Below, one piece after another: positions 35,544 to 47,694 of a DNA stretch of 64,000 nucleotides. Position 1 is the first letter of the stretch; every line of letters starts with the position of its first letter. Source of the stretch: Gnetum montanum (taxonomy: Eukaryota > Streptophyta > Gnetopsida > Gnetales > Gnetaceae). The notes beneath the pieces are model-generated. The model had not been told where the DNA came from. It saw only the letters and a program-made list of their open reading frames with translations, and ran no database searches. The DNA lies in NCBI GenBank assembly GCA_015680685.1, contig MNCI01004442.1, positions 19,380 through 83,379 of the forward strand. The letters run 5' to 3'. The translations under genes were made by a program, and so were the position numbers.

Positions 35544-36417
35544 TGATGAGCAATGGAGTATCCAACACCCTACCATACGAGATATGAGTGTTTATGCACA
35601 ATCCCGGTTGAACTTTGCAGATAAGGCAATGTGATTATACCAATAATTGATTAGTGTTCACGATCATTGTCTTACCACATGAGTTAGTAAAATCAATCCG
35701 TATGGTTTAACTCATAGTGAGGTATATGATATTGATGTTAAATTGACCATTAAGCTCCTAGTAAAAATGAAGTGAAAGTAAAGTTTCCTAAATCTAAGTA
35801 ACAATAAAACAAATCTAAACTAGCCTATGTGATGAGTAGCCAATCATGATCTTTCGATCACATCTTGGACTTTGTGCAACTATTACTAAGATTACCAAGT
35901 ACCACACTACTGGGCATACCAAGTGATAGCACTACTGGGTTACTAAGTAGTTACACTTACATGCTGGAGATCAATCATACTCATTCTACTTAATAACATT
36001 AAAAGTAAATTGTAAGTAATGGTAAACATTAACTATGAAAATAGTAAACTAATTTGAAACAAAAATAAAACTAAGTGTTGCTACAATGATGTCGAGTAAT
36101 CTTGATCTTTACTACCATGTATGCCATGTGTCCAAGTACATCACACTCAAATTAAAGATTTCATTCAATTACAAAACATCACACTGCGGCCACACACTAC
36201 TAAGTACTAAATTCAAGAAAACAAACTCAAAGAGTTGTTACTAGGCTAACGTATCTGCTGCAAATTCATGCACCTAAGTGTTACTTATATAAGCTGGCAT
36301 GCATCCTGCAATATCATTTATAGGGTAACATACGCTAAGATACGATAACATATCTACGACATCATAGATATGATATCATAACTATGATATCATGCTACAA
36401 AATTCTTGGATTTATCC
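35544..36417 (-). repeat. X1 5' LTR
   Basis: 874 bp, homologous to 27428-28281 throughout. The first base of the LTR is changed (GGATAAATCC for TGATAAATCC). A GATATC palindrome array lies at 36310-36395. Confidence 0.9.
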
Positions 36418-36422
36418 TAAAG

Positions 36423-37206
36423 TTAATGGGACGTTTCTTTATGTTGCATTTGAAGAACTGAAGCAGTAATAGTTAGATTTATATTCAAATTAGAGGGATT
36501 CACTTCTAAACATTAGTTTCATATTCTATTCCCTTCAATTTCTCATACATGTCTATGTTTCAAGGAGGGTTTAACATCCATCCTTATAGTTTGATGTTAA
36601 AAGCTCACTTTCCTTGATGTGTGAGCTTGTTCCAAGGCATTGTAGCTTATGTGAATGTTCTTCCATGTTTTACATACAGTCTCTTAGTGCATTTAAGTTT
36701 ACTTGTAGAGCAGTTTAGAGGGCTTTTAGAGGGCTTTTCATGTATGAATGTATATCTAGAGTATTTTGGCATGTCCACTTAGACACGAGATTACATGCCT
36801 TTGAAGTTTTAAATGAACAAATTGAAAATCCTTTTTGAAAAAAGAAGGTACAAGGTTAACCAAAATCAAAAAAGATAATACAATATTAATATAAATGGAA
36901 AATGCATTGTAAAAGTTCATATTGCAGGTGCAAGTTTGAGTCCATTTAAAATAGCTTTATGTTTCACCTAAGTTCTATGGGTGAACTTGGGATTACTTAA
37001 AACTAAAATATGTATTTGAAAAGAAAAGATAAAAATCACCATTGCAGCTAAAAATAGCGTAAATTAATGTTGTAATATGGCCAACTTTGTAGGCCACCTA
37101 CTTTAACATGCTGTGCTCCACCGAAGAAACTCAGGTAAATCTAATTATTTATCAAAGTAATACAAAGAGAAACTTTTCAATAATAATGGCTGAAGTCAAG
37201 GGGATT
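36423..37206. other. Intergenic or 3' flank of the DUF247 gene
   Basis: No supported frame. If the DUF247 transcript continues past the splice donor at 37207, its last exon should lie here. 37081-37141 on the minus strand is a candidate but could not be matched to the family's C-terminal membrane segment. Confidence 0.4.
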
Positions 37207-39095
37207 TTAGTATACTCTTACCTTTTTTTGCAATCCCATCACCAATCTCGGGTATTTTGAAGTGATAACCATGTTGAGGCGGTTGAAAAGGTTGGCGATG
37301 GTCTCATATTTTTCAAGAAAATTTCCTATAATTCCTTGCCTGATGAGAACATCTGCATCGTTTTCAGTCTGGATGAGATCGGTTATAAGCGATATGTAAC
37401 TGTTGAAGAATCTTTCACCAGGTTCCACGCACGATTCCTCGTGTGCCATCATGTTTCTCAACTCCGCTTCAGAGCTTTCGTCTATCCACAGCTTGGGAAG
37501 ATACAGCCGAGCCCTCAGCCCAAATCGCTCTTGTTTGAAGCACAGTTGATTGTCTTGGAATACCTGCACATCGATTCCTGCTCTCTCCAGATCATTGGCC
37601 TCAGGAATTACCCGATAATCGGCTTCTTTGTCCGGCTTTCCTTTGATTTTCTTAACACTGCACATCTCATCACCGCGTTTCCAGAATCTGCTGTTGCTAT
37701 CCTTGTTGAGGAGTCTGATTCATCCTCGTTACTGCATTGGCTGGGAGGCCATTAATTCATTGCATTCATTCGTCATTTATTCTATGCATACAGTTTTTCT
37801 TAATTGAAATTGAAACGGAATTTCGCGTGATGATAGCTACAACAAAACTACTGATTACTGAGTGTATCTTATAATTACACAGACATAAAAGGTAAAAGAA
37901 TGATATAGCCGTATTTTATTTCTCTTTACTTCAAAACATAGTTTTTTAAGTCGGTCATAAATCACCGATTTAATGATTAGTCTCATCAGAAATTTTGCCA
38001 ACTTGAGTTAGAATCAGTATTGCCTTTATAAAAAAAATTACTTTTAGGAAAAAAAATCAATAGATTTATATATCATTTTTCCTGACTCTTAAATATAACT
38101 CAGGCAGAATTAGGGTTTTATAGTGATTCTTGAAACATGCCCATTCCATAACCAATCCTACTCATTTCCGTAGTAGTATTTATCTCTGCTTCAAAACATA
38201 TATATTTTTTAAATTGTAATAACTACCCAGAGATCATCCACTCAATGAAGGCTGGAGCTCCTTGACTTAACTCATGTATTTCACTGTGCAGCGATGTAAA
38301 CAGTTTATCAAATGTTTTGGTCGAGGCTTATCGTCCATCGTCTGCTGTACATACTTAGCTCCATGTTTGATTGCAAATCATGAAGTCATCAGTATAAAAT
38401 AAAAGGCACAAGGCTTATCTCCGGGGAGAGGAAACATGCCTTTCCAGGTGAGTTTCCTTTCCAGGTGATCAACTCACGCAGGAGAGGCAGGGGAATCTGA
38501 TTCTCCAGGTTACATAAGTCTCTCTTTATTGAAAAATCCACACATGTATCCGGCGTTCTGTAATAGAGGGGATGGAAGCAATCGCCCGTCTTGCCTTCGC
38601 TCCAAGAAAAGCATAACTTAAGAAGGAAAACAGCGTCTAACATGAAGACAGCTGCATCAAACCAAAAATCTTCAGAGTAGCATGCTTTCATTTCCTTTTC
38701 AAAGACATCCCATAAACACCCAGTTGTTGCAGCAAACCCTTGACATTTTCATCCGTGGCTTCCAAACCCTGGCCATCCAGCGATCGTCCTAAAGCATGGT
38801 CAATGGCCTTGAGTTTGTAAGATCTGATGTTGAAGTTGGGGTTCAAGTGCTGGTGGTGATATAGACCTAGGCCAACCACCTCGGGCACATGAGCCTTTGT
38901 GTTCAGTTCTTTCAGAATCTCGGGCACTCTCACAATACAGGGCAGATGATCTGCTGTTGCTGTTTGATGCCTCTCATTGCGCAGTGCAAGCAATTCATGA
39001 GCAATAATATGAATAGTTATAGGGACATGCCCACATCCTTCAGCCATGGTTGTACGTGGATGTTCTGCACCGCAGACTGAAGCCTTTCTGCACAT
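37207..39095 (-). pseudogene. DUF247 (UPF0481) family gene, probably broken
   Basis: Plant-specific DUF247 protein, of unknown biochemical role; members usually carry a C-terminal membrane anchor. From ATG 39095: LPCIVRVPEILKE, the family's opening motif, then VVGLGLYHHQ, SYKLKAIDHAL and, in another frame from 38691, MKACYSEDFWFDAAVFMLDAVFLL and DLCNLENQIPLPLLRELI. A 1-bp deletion near 38710, judged against the related 18.7-19.2 kb copy, separates the frames. The C-terminal part is 37665-37207 (PEANDLERAGIDVQVF, LYLPKLWIDESSEAELRNMMAHEE, YISLITDLI, NFLEKYETIANLFNRL), about 720 bp away across an intron or insertion. It ends at a good donor, AAAAAG|GTAAGAG. The membrane anchor was not found. 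The family call is secure; intactness is not. Confidence 0.78.
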
Positions 39096-39109
39096 GCTTG
39101 TAATTGATT

Positions 39110-39746
39110 TCTGCTTCCGTGTGAAATCATCAACCTGTCATGTTGAAAAGAACTGAACTGAACATTTGCTTTTTAAAGCTTCTCTGACAATAACAATATC
39201 CATTACGTAGCAGAGGAACCTCCAGTAAGAGTCAAGCAGCTTTTAAAATTAAAAGCTATTCTTCACATTGTACACTAATTTGAAGGTAAACAATTATTCT
39301 CAGAAAGGAATGGTTAAAAATTCTGGAAAATACTTTACTGGGCTTGAGAAGTAATTCAGAAAACTTGGCTGATTTGGTGACTGCGCATAAAAATTCAACC
39401 TAAATCAATATTTTTACAATTTAAAGTCTTCTAAATGCAGAAGTTGAAGACTGAATCAAAAAATTTGCAATATAGTCAAAGGATGCCATAGCCAAAAGAA
39501 TTACAAATCTGCAAAATAGAGTTAATTACAGAGAAGGCTAGGGCATAGAACCAAAAGAGCTGCAATAGTTAATTACAGAGAAGGCTAGGGCATAGAACCA
39601 AAAGAGCTGCAATAGAACTTTAAATATTAAAAGGGAGAGAAACAACAAAATGGATGCAAGTAAAAAGAAGGCTAACGCACAATATATCCATGCAAATTTT
39701 TTAGCAACTTTTTAAAATGCAAAATAAGTTGTTTTCTATTTTCAGA
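39110..39746. repeat. Intergenic, with a perfect 47-bp tandem duplication
   Basis: 39521-39567 is repeated exactly at 39568-39614 (GTTAATTACAGAGAAGGC...). Otherwise nothing recognised; this should include the promoter side of the DUF247 gene. Confidence 0.8.
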
Positions 39747-40684
39747 TGATGTGAACTTAAACTAGGCTTCTTCTTGATGAAAATGGGGCATTTCATTGGA
39801 GGTATAGTTGACTAAAAATGAAGTTCTAAGTTTAACTAATTCCTTGTTATATGCTCTAAATAAAATTTCTTCTTACAATTGACTATAAGTAAACAATTCA
39901 CAAAAACTTTGCACATGATTACTAATAGACCTAGAAACGCAAGTTTGGTTTGTTCCTAGTCTTTGGTTCCACTAAGGCTTGACCAAATAGTTACAACTAG
40001 TTTAATGCTCAGATATCCCCAAATAGCTATAGTTAGTTTAATGAAGAGTGAGAATAGTTGTAACCTAAGTACAAGCATGATAAAAATGATTATAAGTTGT
40101 AATTCTAAGTACATTGGAAATATAAATCTATGTTAGTCTATGGCGATAAGTATTGTTCCTAGTTTTTTGTACATGTCTTGGGCTAATGTGACTATTACTA
40201 GGATTACCAAGTAACTTTATTATAGAGTGAATTAAGCAAAGTCACTACTGGGTTACCAAACAACTACATTTTATGATCAAAATCAATCGTACCTATTTTG
40301 CCTTACTAATAGACATTGGAATAGTAAATTACTTAAGGAATGCAAATGACTTAATAAAAAAAACATTATGGAAAAGTAAATTTATGCTAAGTGATATGCT
40401 GCAATGATGAAGAAGAATCTCAATCTTTATTTCTATACATGATTTATAATGAGGAACAATCCACTTGAATAAAGAATTCATACAACTATAATTCACCATA
40501 CTACAAGCATTCGCTCTAACTCTAAATGGGTTGGTATTTATAGGCATGATGATGGCCTACTACATCACATCTATGTTGATGTATGTAGAGCTACGATATT
40601 GTAACTACGATATCATAGATACGATATCATAACTACAATATTGTAGATACGATATTGTAGTCATTAACATATAATGTTTCATGA
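39747..40684 (-). repeat. X2-associated 3' LTR, R-type
   Basis: Left end TGATGTGAACTT; right end ...CATGA followed by TACCCTCAC, which corresponds to the X1 boundary. Its left part (39747-40090) matches 53570-53905 rather than the X2 5' LTR. Contains ACTAGGATTACCAAGTA and CTACTGGGTTACCAAAC, and a dense palindrome array of TACGATATCATA type at 40590-40665. Confidence 0.65.
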
Positions 40685-40909
40685 TACCCTCACGACTGAC
40701 TAAAAACTTATCCTCAAGTTTAAATAGAAAAAGGATAGAGTTTCTTAAGAACTTTTGGGGTTACATGGACTTCAACATTATGATACATATATACATGATT
40801 AACTATCCTAGGAATGGTACATCATGCTTTGAATGGTATTACAAAATTATTATGCAATGCATGATTTACACATATGACAAAAACAAAACAAAGCCTAATG
40901 TAGCTCTCT

Positions 40910-43699
40910 TCAAGTTTTAGGTGGTAGTGACTCCTCCATTGGCCTATTATCTTTCTTGTCTACCTTCTCGAACTCATATTGGTTTAGCAATGCTATAAGC
41001 TTCTCTTTCTCTAATTGAGGGTCATCTATTGTCCATGCAAATTTAGCAATGTTGATTGGGGTTGGTACATTCCAAGCATATGGTAGTTGTGAAAACATCT
41101 TGTTAGCCTTAACATACCATGCTAGAAATTGCATCCTTTCTTCTTCAGCAGCTCTAGCGACTTTCTTTAATTCCTGATAATCTGTTATTCTTTTAGCTAG
41201 TTTTGTTGCTACATCTTTTTGATCCTGGTAGCTAGCCTTGACTACTTATAGTTTGGAGTTCACTATGTTAAGATGTTCTTGTGCATCCTTTTTATCCACA
41301 AAATCCTTTTCATATATTGAGTATATTGTAGCCACTTGCTACTCTAGTTCTATTCTCAATCCGCCTACTATCAACATAGTGAAGTTAGCATATTTGAGAT
41401 TTGCTAACTCCATGTAATCTATTAAGTTCTCAATTTGTAGGTCTTTATTCTTTATCTCAGCTTGATAAATATGGGCAAAACTAGCTAAGATAGGTTGCCA
41501 ATTAGGTCTACGTTTTGTGATGGAACTGATTCTACCTTTGGCCATCTTGATTTCCTTCTCATTGATCTTTTCATACATGCACACTTGATCTTTGAAGTGC
41601 CCTTTTAGCCTTCCATGCTTCTTGGCCTCATTTTACCCTGTGCTAATTTCAATTGCCAATTTTTGTTATATTATGCATACTTCTTCCATTGATAGTATTT
41701 TATTCTCACACACCAACTATATTATGCCAAGGTTGACTCTAGTGAACTGCTCTCTTAATTAATGGATGCTCTTTTGTAGTATATTTTTCTGCTTCTTAAT
41801 ATCCATCAACCTCATATTTTCTACAACAATCTTTTTGTTCTCTTCTTCTAATGTAGCAATAACATTGGCATGTGCATACATTTAGGCATATGCTATTAAA
41901 GTATTTTACACTATCTTCTTCTTTTCTATCTTCATTTTTTGTTTAGCTATCAATTTACCAATCTACTCATCTCTTAATTATGTAAGCTATTCATATGTAA
42001 TGTATCATGATAGATCTTATATTTTAGCTCTCAGTGCAACTAATTCTTCTTGTAACCTCTACCCTTGACTTTTTGCATGTTGCATCTCAATTTTTGTCAT
42101 GACCAATTTACCTTTTATTGAGATTAGTTCTGAATAAACTATAGTAATATCACTGGAGATATCAAAAATATTCTGCATGACTTGTCCTATCTACAATAGT
42201 CTCTCTAGTACCTCTTCATGCTCTGCAAGGGTCATTGATGTTCTAGTTAAGGTTTCCATATCTTTAGTTCCATAAATATCTACTAGTGGCACAACATGAA
42301 TATTGAAGGATTCCTTGATATGATTAATTATAACTTTTGTTGCTCCTGCTGCATCTTGATGTTGCATCACCACAACTATGGTCACTTCTCTGGTATATAA
42401 CATTACATGGAAGGATGCAGTATTCCCTAAGATCTATTATGCCCAATCATCATCCTCTTCTACTTACAAAGAGACTTGACCACTTGTTGGTCTTGTTGAT
42501 ATGATGGGTTTTCTAGGATTATCCCTAACTTTATACATGCTTGACACCTCCCTACTACTTTAACTTATTATCTCTATGATCTATTGTAGGTGGCTCATAG
42601 AGGACCTATAATCTTGTTATGATAGTGGAGAACTTTATCTTGTTTGGCATGTATCTAGAGTTGATTCACTAGCTCTTGCTTCTCCTATTCCTGTGGCTAG
42701 AATGTTTGCCACTAGTGTGGATCTTATTGCTACCTTAGTTCCTACCAATTTCTTAATCTAATCCTTCTTGGGTGGCATTGGCTTTAAGATTTCAACATTT
42801 GATGCATTTTGGGCCTTATGAAGAACATCATTAGTGTATCCCAAAATTCTAGCTTGTCAACATAATTTCCTAATAAGATAAGAAAATGGAGAAGTGGGTT
42901 TTCTTATCTGTTTTTACTCGAACCTTCCCTATATCTATAGGAATAGCAAATAAGCAATGTTGGCTTGGAATTTTTCCATTATAATAGCACTTCCTCTAGC
43001 AACATAGGTGGAAATTCAATCAAGCCTCTTCATTAGGAATATGTGGTGTGTCCAAATCTTGAAATAAATCTTCTCAATAGTGGACAATATGTTATACTAT
43101 TTTTCAATGGTTCTATGTGTCCTCTACAGTCATAGATTCCTTACATCTATGTTAGAGCTTATAGATATCTAAGCTATGTTGGCCCTGACATTTGGTATAT
43201 TAAGTATCTCTGTAATTTATTCTATAAAGTATGGCACTATAACTCCCTCAACTTTTACCATAGCATCATCTTGTTTTTTTTCCCCCCAAAATTAATAGAT
43301 TTCTCCTAAGTACCATTTACCATTGCTTGAGATAGTGGATCATAAGAAAGAGATTTGAAGTTGGTCACATACCTCTCTAGGTGTAATCTCCATGGAAGGT
43401 ACAAAATTTAGTTTCTCTATGATAGTGGACATTATGGACTTCTCCTAAACGACCTATAGACACTTATTGTAGAGTATAAGATATTGTCCTTATTTTGGAG
43501 TTAACAGTGCATCAACTATTACTTGCATGGATTATCCTATTACAAGTGTAGGTTGATGGATACTATAGGATTGTACCTCTTACTTCATAGGAGGAGTTTT
43601 TTTTTTTTTTTTTTTTACACCTTATCCTCTACCTTTTCCTCTAGGACTTTTCTCCCTTGGTTGTCGTGGTCCTTCAAGTTCGGGTCTCTTTAACAGCAT
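40910..43699 (-). pseudogene. X2 ORF2
   Basis: Starts at ATG 43699 (M-L-L-K-R-P-E-L-E-G), preceded by TAATTGTAA. Recognisable segments in order: LQISFLWSTI; KVIINHIKESFNIHVVPL and TSMTLAEHEEVLERLL (42380-42195); a long Lys/Glu/Gln/Leu-rich section including HANVIATLEEENKK; FKDQVCMYEKINEKEIKMAK and LQIENLIDYMELANLKYA; KRITDYQELKKVARAAEEE; FLAWYVKANKMF; TIDDPQLEKEKLIALLNQYEF; KDNRPMEE, stop at 40910. About 930 codons with scattered stops. A T20 run (43597-43616) falls in the N-terminal part. Homologous end to end to X1, X3 and B ORF2. Helical, probably coiled coil; function unknown. Confidence 0.75.
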
Positions 43700-44899
43700 T
43701 TACAATTACAAAGACTTTTAAGATTACCCAAATATCTCAAAATAATTTTAAATGGTTCTTAACATCTCATCAAATTTTGGGTTTTGATCAAAATCTTTAT
43801 TCATTATCAACTTTATTTTCTATTTGGATTGTAGAGTTAGAGAAATTTTTCATTCAGATAAAACCTTTTATATGAAAAATAGTTACCTGAATAATTTCTA
43901 ATAGTTAGAAATAATTTTATCTTAAATGACCTACCACAATCTTTGATTTATTCTTTAAAATATATATAAATGATCATTTTGAAAGAAACATTAAGTTTAC
44001 TAGGTTATGTTCGATTAGAATATGTGATTTCTTATTGATTTTCTATTTTAGTTCTTGGATCTTCTTATTTAACAATTTCTTCTAGTGTATAGGGAGAGTG
44101 AAATGTGTCCTTTTGTAAGTTTTTTATTTTTTTCATTTTCTTAGAACAAGAGCTAATAAATATGTTATATTTTTCCATGCATGTTTTGAATAGTGTAGTA
44201 TTCTCGTTCTCTAGCCACTATGTGTCTTTTAGCTTAGTGGCTATTTTGTAGATATGGTTTTGCACACACACTTGTTCCTAAAGTTCGTTATGGGTTGGTA
44301 TAGGGATCATGTTAATAATTTTAACTTTCAACCCACAATAACATCATTTATCATTACTAGAAATGGATGGAATTTTTTATCTCTCCATAGTTTCATGTTC
44401 AATTTTCATGTTTTGTTTTGGAGTCATGATGGTTGTTGACTTTTGCATAGGATTAGAAGGCATTATTTTTGTAAGGAAGGGTTTGCATCATATTTTTCTT
44501 ACACTAGTTATGATGAGCTAGTAGGTCTACTAGTTTTATTCACATGTGTTAGAACTATCTTAAAGAAAGAACATTTTCAAGGCTTGTGCTCAAGGTTACC
44601 AACATAACTATTCTTTTATATGTTAATAACACAAATGAAATTCTTATATTGAGGTTGTAATGCTAATTCTTCCTACATTTTTGGTGATGACATACGTTAT
44701 AGGGAGGTATTAGAGTATTGAGAATATGATGGATGGAAAGAGACATGGAATGTTTCTTGCATAGAAAATGTTGTGGGTTGATGATATTTAAGAGGGTAGT
44801 AGTAGTGAGTTGAGGCATGGGCAATAGATCCATTAGGAGAAATAAGTTGTTAAACATAGTATCCATAAGGGTCTAACTAGTAATAAGGATATTTTTTAT

Positions 44900-46615
44900 T
44901 TCATGATGAACTCTCTCATGATAGTATGTTCTACCATTTTTGTTGATAGTAATCTTAAGGTTGAAAGGCGTTTGACCTAGACATTACTATTAGTAGTAGG
45001 ATTGTCTATAATTATCTTATGGATAAGGTAATTTCTTGGGAATTTCCTTTTCATGAACTTGGAAGTCAAAGCAAAATCTCCAAACTCTTGTAGATGTAAC
45101 ATAATTGGATAATAGTTCTTTGGATCTTCATATAAATAGATGTTACATTCATCATCCTTTTATGCACCTGAGTTTGCAATCTCTTTCACTGCTATATGTT
45201 TTTGGTTTTGCTAATAAGTGTTCTTAATTGTTTTCTTGTTCTTTTTCTCCTTGTTGTTTTGATCAATTGATCCTACTTACTTTACCTTTTTCTCTATGAT
45301 TTTCAAGTTGGTTGTAAGGTTTTCATCTACCAATTCCAATATCTTATCTACCCTTGCTTCAATATCAATCATAGACTTTTGTATTAGTAAGGTTTTATGT
45401 AAAATCATCCCATCAAGAGCTGCCTCTTCTTCTTGATCATAAATATAGATCTTCTTCTTTTGAAGACTTTGGTTCTAGTTATATTCCTCTATGTTCTCCC
45501 TATTGCATAGCTCTCCTTCTTCTTTTGCCACTTGTTAATTAGCATGTGTATCTAATCAGTTCTAAGCTCTATTAATCTTCCTTTGGCATAGATTCCAAGG
45601 GTCTCTCTTATTTTGTTACAAATCACATCTATGATGTAATGAATTTTCTTTTCTTCAAAAAATCCATGGCTTGAGCATCTATGCAGTAGAGAATAATATC
45701 TAGCAAAGTCTGAATCAAGGGATTCATGGTTCACTTACTATCATCCTTAAATTTATTTTATTAGATTGGAAACTCTTGAATATGTTTGGTATTTCTTATT
45801 GAAGAGCTCAAACATTATAGACCATCAATGGATTGAATCTATTTCTAATGATCTATACCAACTTTTAACTTCTTCTATTAGTGTTTTAGGGAAGAGCTTA
45901 ATCTTTAATCATTTACTTTCAATATTTTGTAAGGCATAGGCATCATGGAAGAGTTTTAAATGATGTTGTGGATCAAAATTATAGCCTTCCCCAAATCTAG
46001 GAATGCTATTCATATCAAGTAATTTAATGCAACTTTTTCTTTAATCCCTATGTGGAATTCTAACTGCCTCCATGATCTATATCATACTTCTAGTAGCCAA
46101 CAAGAGTTCATTATCATTAAATATATCATGATCATAATCTCTATTTTTATTTGTTCAATTATGATAGTTACATCTATTTTCCATTTAATACCTTCTATCT
46201 TATCTTTTATCTATATTTCTATCTTCATCTTAATCCCATAGTGAAGCTCTATCTCCATACCTACGATCATTTTCATCAAATCTAGATGTCAAAGATGAAG
46301 AGGAAGATGGTGAACTAGGAGAATTTTCATGGCTTTTATATCTCCCTCTATGGTCCCTTGGTTCATCTTTTCTAGGATTGGTGAAGGTCCTAGGCCTTGA
46401 GGACCTCATTGTTCTAACATTGGTTCCATCTTCTCAAGAATTATCCACAATAGTTGAACATAGTCTTTGAATGTATTAAGGATCTGAATGAGTATACAAG
46501 ACCTTTGTTTACAGCAATTTACTTTAATTTATTTCAATATAAATCCTATCATTACTCTTACTAGCGTTCTCATTGTGTGATGGACTATCGGCCCTATGTA
46601 AAGAATATATGTTTT
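44900..46615 (-). pseudogene. X2 gag
   Basis: Homologous to X1 gag: VLYTHSDP (X1 ITYAHADP), the Arg/Asp/Ser-rich section (RDHRGRYKSHENSPSSPSSS, DRRYGDRASLWD), then the core MNSIPRFGEGYNFDPQHH, DAYALQNIES, KLFPKTL, SWYRSLEIDSI, KKYQTYSRVSN and FARYYSLLHRCSSHGFF. It keeps Gln and Arg at places where X1 has stops but carries its own stops elsewhere. Particle-forming gag of the gypsy (Retrotrans_gag) class; no zinc knuckle recognised. Confidence 0.75.
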
Positions 46616-46721
46616 TAGTCAATAATGTACAGCTCAAATATTAATATTTTCTAATAGATAAATTGTTAATTCTTTTATAATAATTATTTATAATATAAAT
46701 AATCTAGATTAGCATCACCAA

Positions 46722-46739
46722 TCCTCAATAGTGGCACCA
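46722..46739 (-). other. X2 primer-binding site (tRNA-Asp type)
   Basis: Minus strand TGGTGCCACTATTGAGGA; 11 of 18 match TGGCGCCGTTGCCGGGGA and all seven differences are transitions. Confidence 0.65.
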
Positions 46740-46740
46740 T

Positions 46741-47694
46741 TGATGAGTGGCAATAATCCCCTATGCCCAATCATACAAATCACAATTGTTCACATGCAAT
46801 ATAGTTGAATTTCATGGATGGGACTAGTGTCGTATCTAGATTATTAAGTATTGATTGTAGGTCATTGTATTCCCACTTGGACTACTGGTAGCTCTATCAT
46901 GTATGATTTAGTCCAAAGTAAGGTATATGATTATGATGTTGTTGGAGCCTTGAACTAAAGTAAATAATGACAAAGAAATTAATTATTTAATCTAATTAAC
47001 AATAAAATTAAATCCTAAATTATTATAAGGATGATGAGTATTTGTTTCAAGCTTGCTATAAAAGTCCTAAACTTATGTATTCATTGCTAGGATTACCAAG
47101 AATTATGCTAATGGATTAACCAAGTAATAATTCCACTAGGATTATCAAGTGAATGCATGTTTATGCTCAAAACTAGTTGCACTTATTCCACAAATTGATT
47201 AATATGCTTGAAAATATAAACCTTAACTAAGTAAATAGAAAGTAAATTGCATTGAAAGAAAATTTCTTCTAAGTTAAAGTATTGCAATAAATATCAATCA
47301 ATATCAATCTTATTATCATTCATGGATTATGCCCAAGTATAATACTACTTGAATAAGATATCATACAATTGACTCAAATTCATGCTACAAGAAATCGCTA
47401 ACTATTTGTTAAGATTATAAAAAGAAAACTAGAAGAGTTTGCCTACACTACTAACCAAATGGTGTCAAATACTTGGAAAAAGCTCACATATTAATAGGAA
47501 AATATGGAAACTACATTGATGCATATGCATTGACATATCTTAGGCTACATCAATGGGGAAGTATCGATGAGGTTACAGTGATGTAGCTAGCAAATGTGAC
47601 GTAACATCTATGATGTAGTAGCTAATTGAAATCTAATGTAGCATCTACAATATAGCATCTATGATATTGCAACTAACTAATATACATAACAAAT
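46741..47694 (-). repeat. X2 5' LTR
   Basis: Left end TGATGAGTGGCAATAATCCC matches the inverted end of the element B LTR and the X1 LTR end. Carries three ACCAAG-type units at 47085-47150. The right end near ACAAATGA is less certain. Confidence 0.7.

Larger units (their letters stand above)
27428..36417 (-). mobile_element. Element X1: complete pol-less LTR retrotransposon with gag and ORF2
   Basis: Target duplication TAAAG at 27423-27427 and 36418-36422 fixes both ends. LTRs 27428-28281 and 35544-36417; a tRNA-Asp-type primer site at 35525-35542. On the minus strand the order is 5' LTR, gag (35407 to about 33200), spacer, ORF2 (31777-28494), 3' LTR. No reverse transcriptase, integrase or protease was recognised between gag and ORF2. 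With the assembly duplication at 29338-30432 counted once, the element is about 8.4 kb. It must rely on enzymes from another gypsy element if it ever moved. Relatives are B, X2 and X3. Confidence 0.9.
39747..47694 (-). mobile_element. Element X2: diverged family X element (gag + ORF2, no pol)
   Basis: Minus-strand layout as in X1: 5' LTR 46741-47694, primer site 46722-46739, gag about 46615-44900, spacer, ORF2 43699-40910, LTR 39747-40684. No reverse transcriptase or integrase was recognised. The two terminal LTRs are unexpectedly dissimilar: their right halves share the ACCAAGT motif region, but the left 340 bp do not align. No matching target duplication was found. X2 may therefore be a recombinant of two insertions. 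Confidence 0.7.

Noticed and set aside
27428-36417. X1 as an autonomous gypsy element with a decayed pol
   Set aside because: The gag-ORF2 interval is only about 1.4 kb, too short for pol. No reverse transcriptase (YVDD/YIDD region), RNase H or integrase motif was seen, and X2 has the same layout.
37336-37755. 139-codon plus-strand open frame
   Set aside because: Antisense of the DUF247 C-terminal coding part, whose minus-strand frame carries the family motifs.
43657-43875. 72-codon plus-strand frame next to the poly-T run
   Set aside because: Overlaps the start of X2 ORF2 on the other strand; no independent support.
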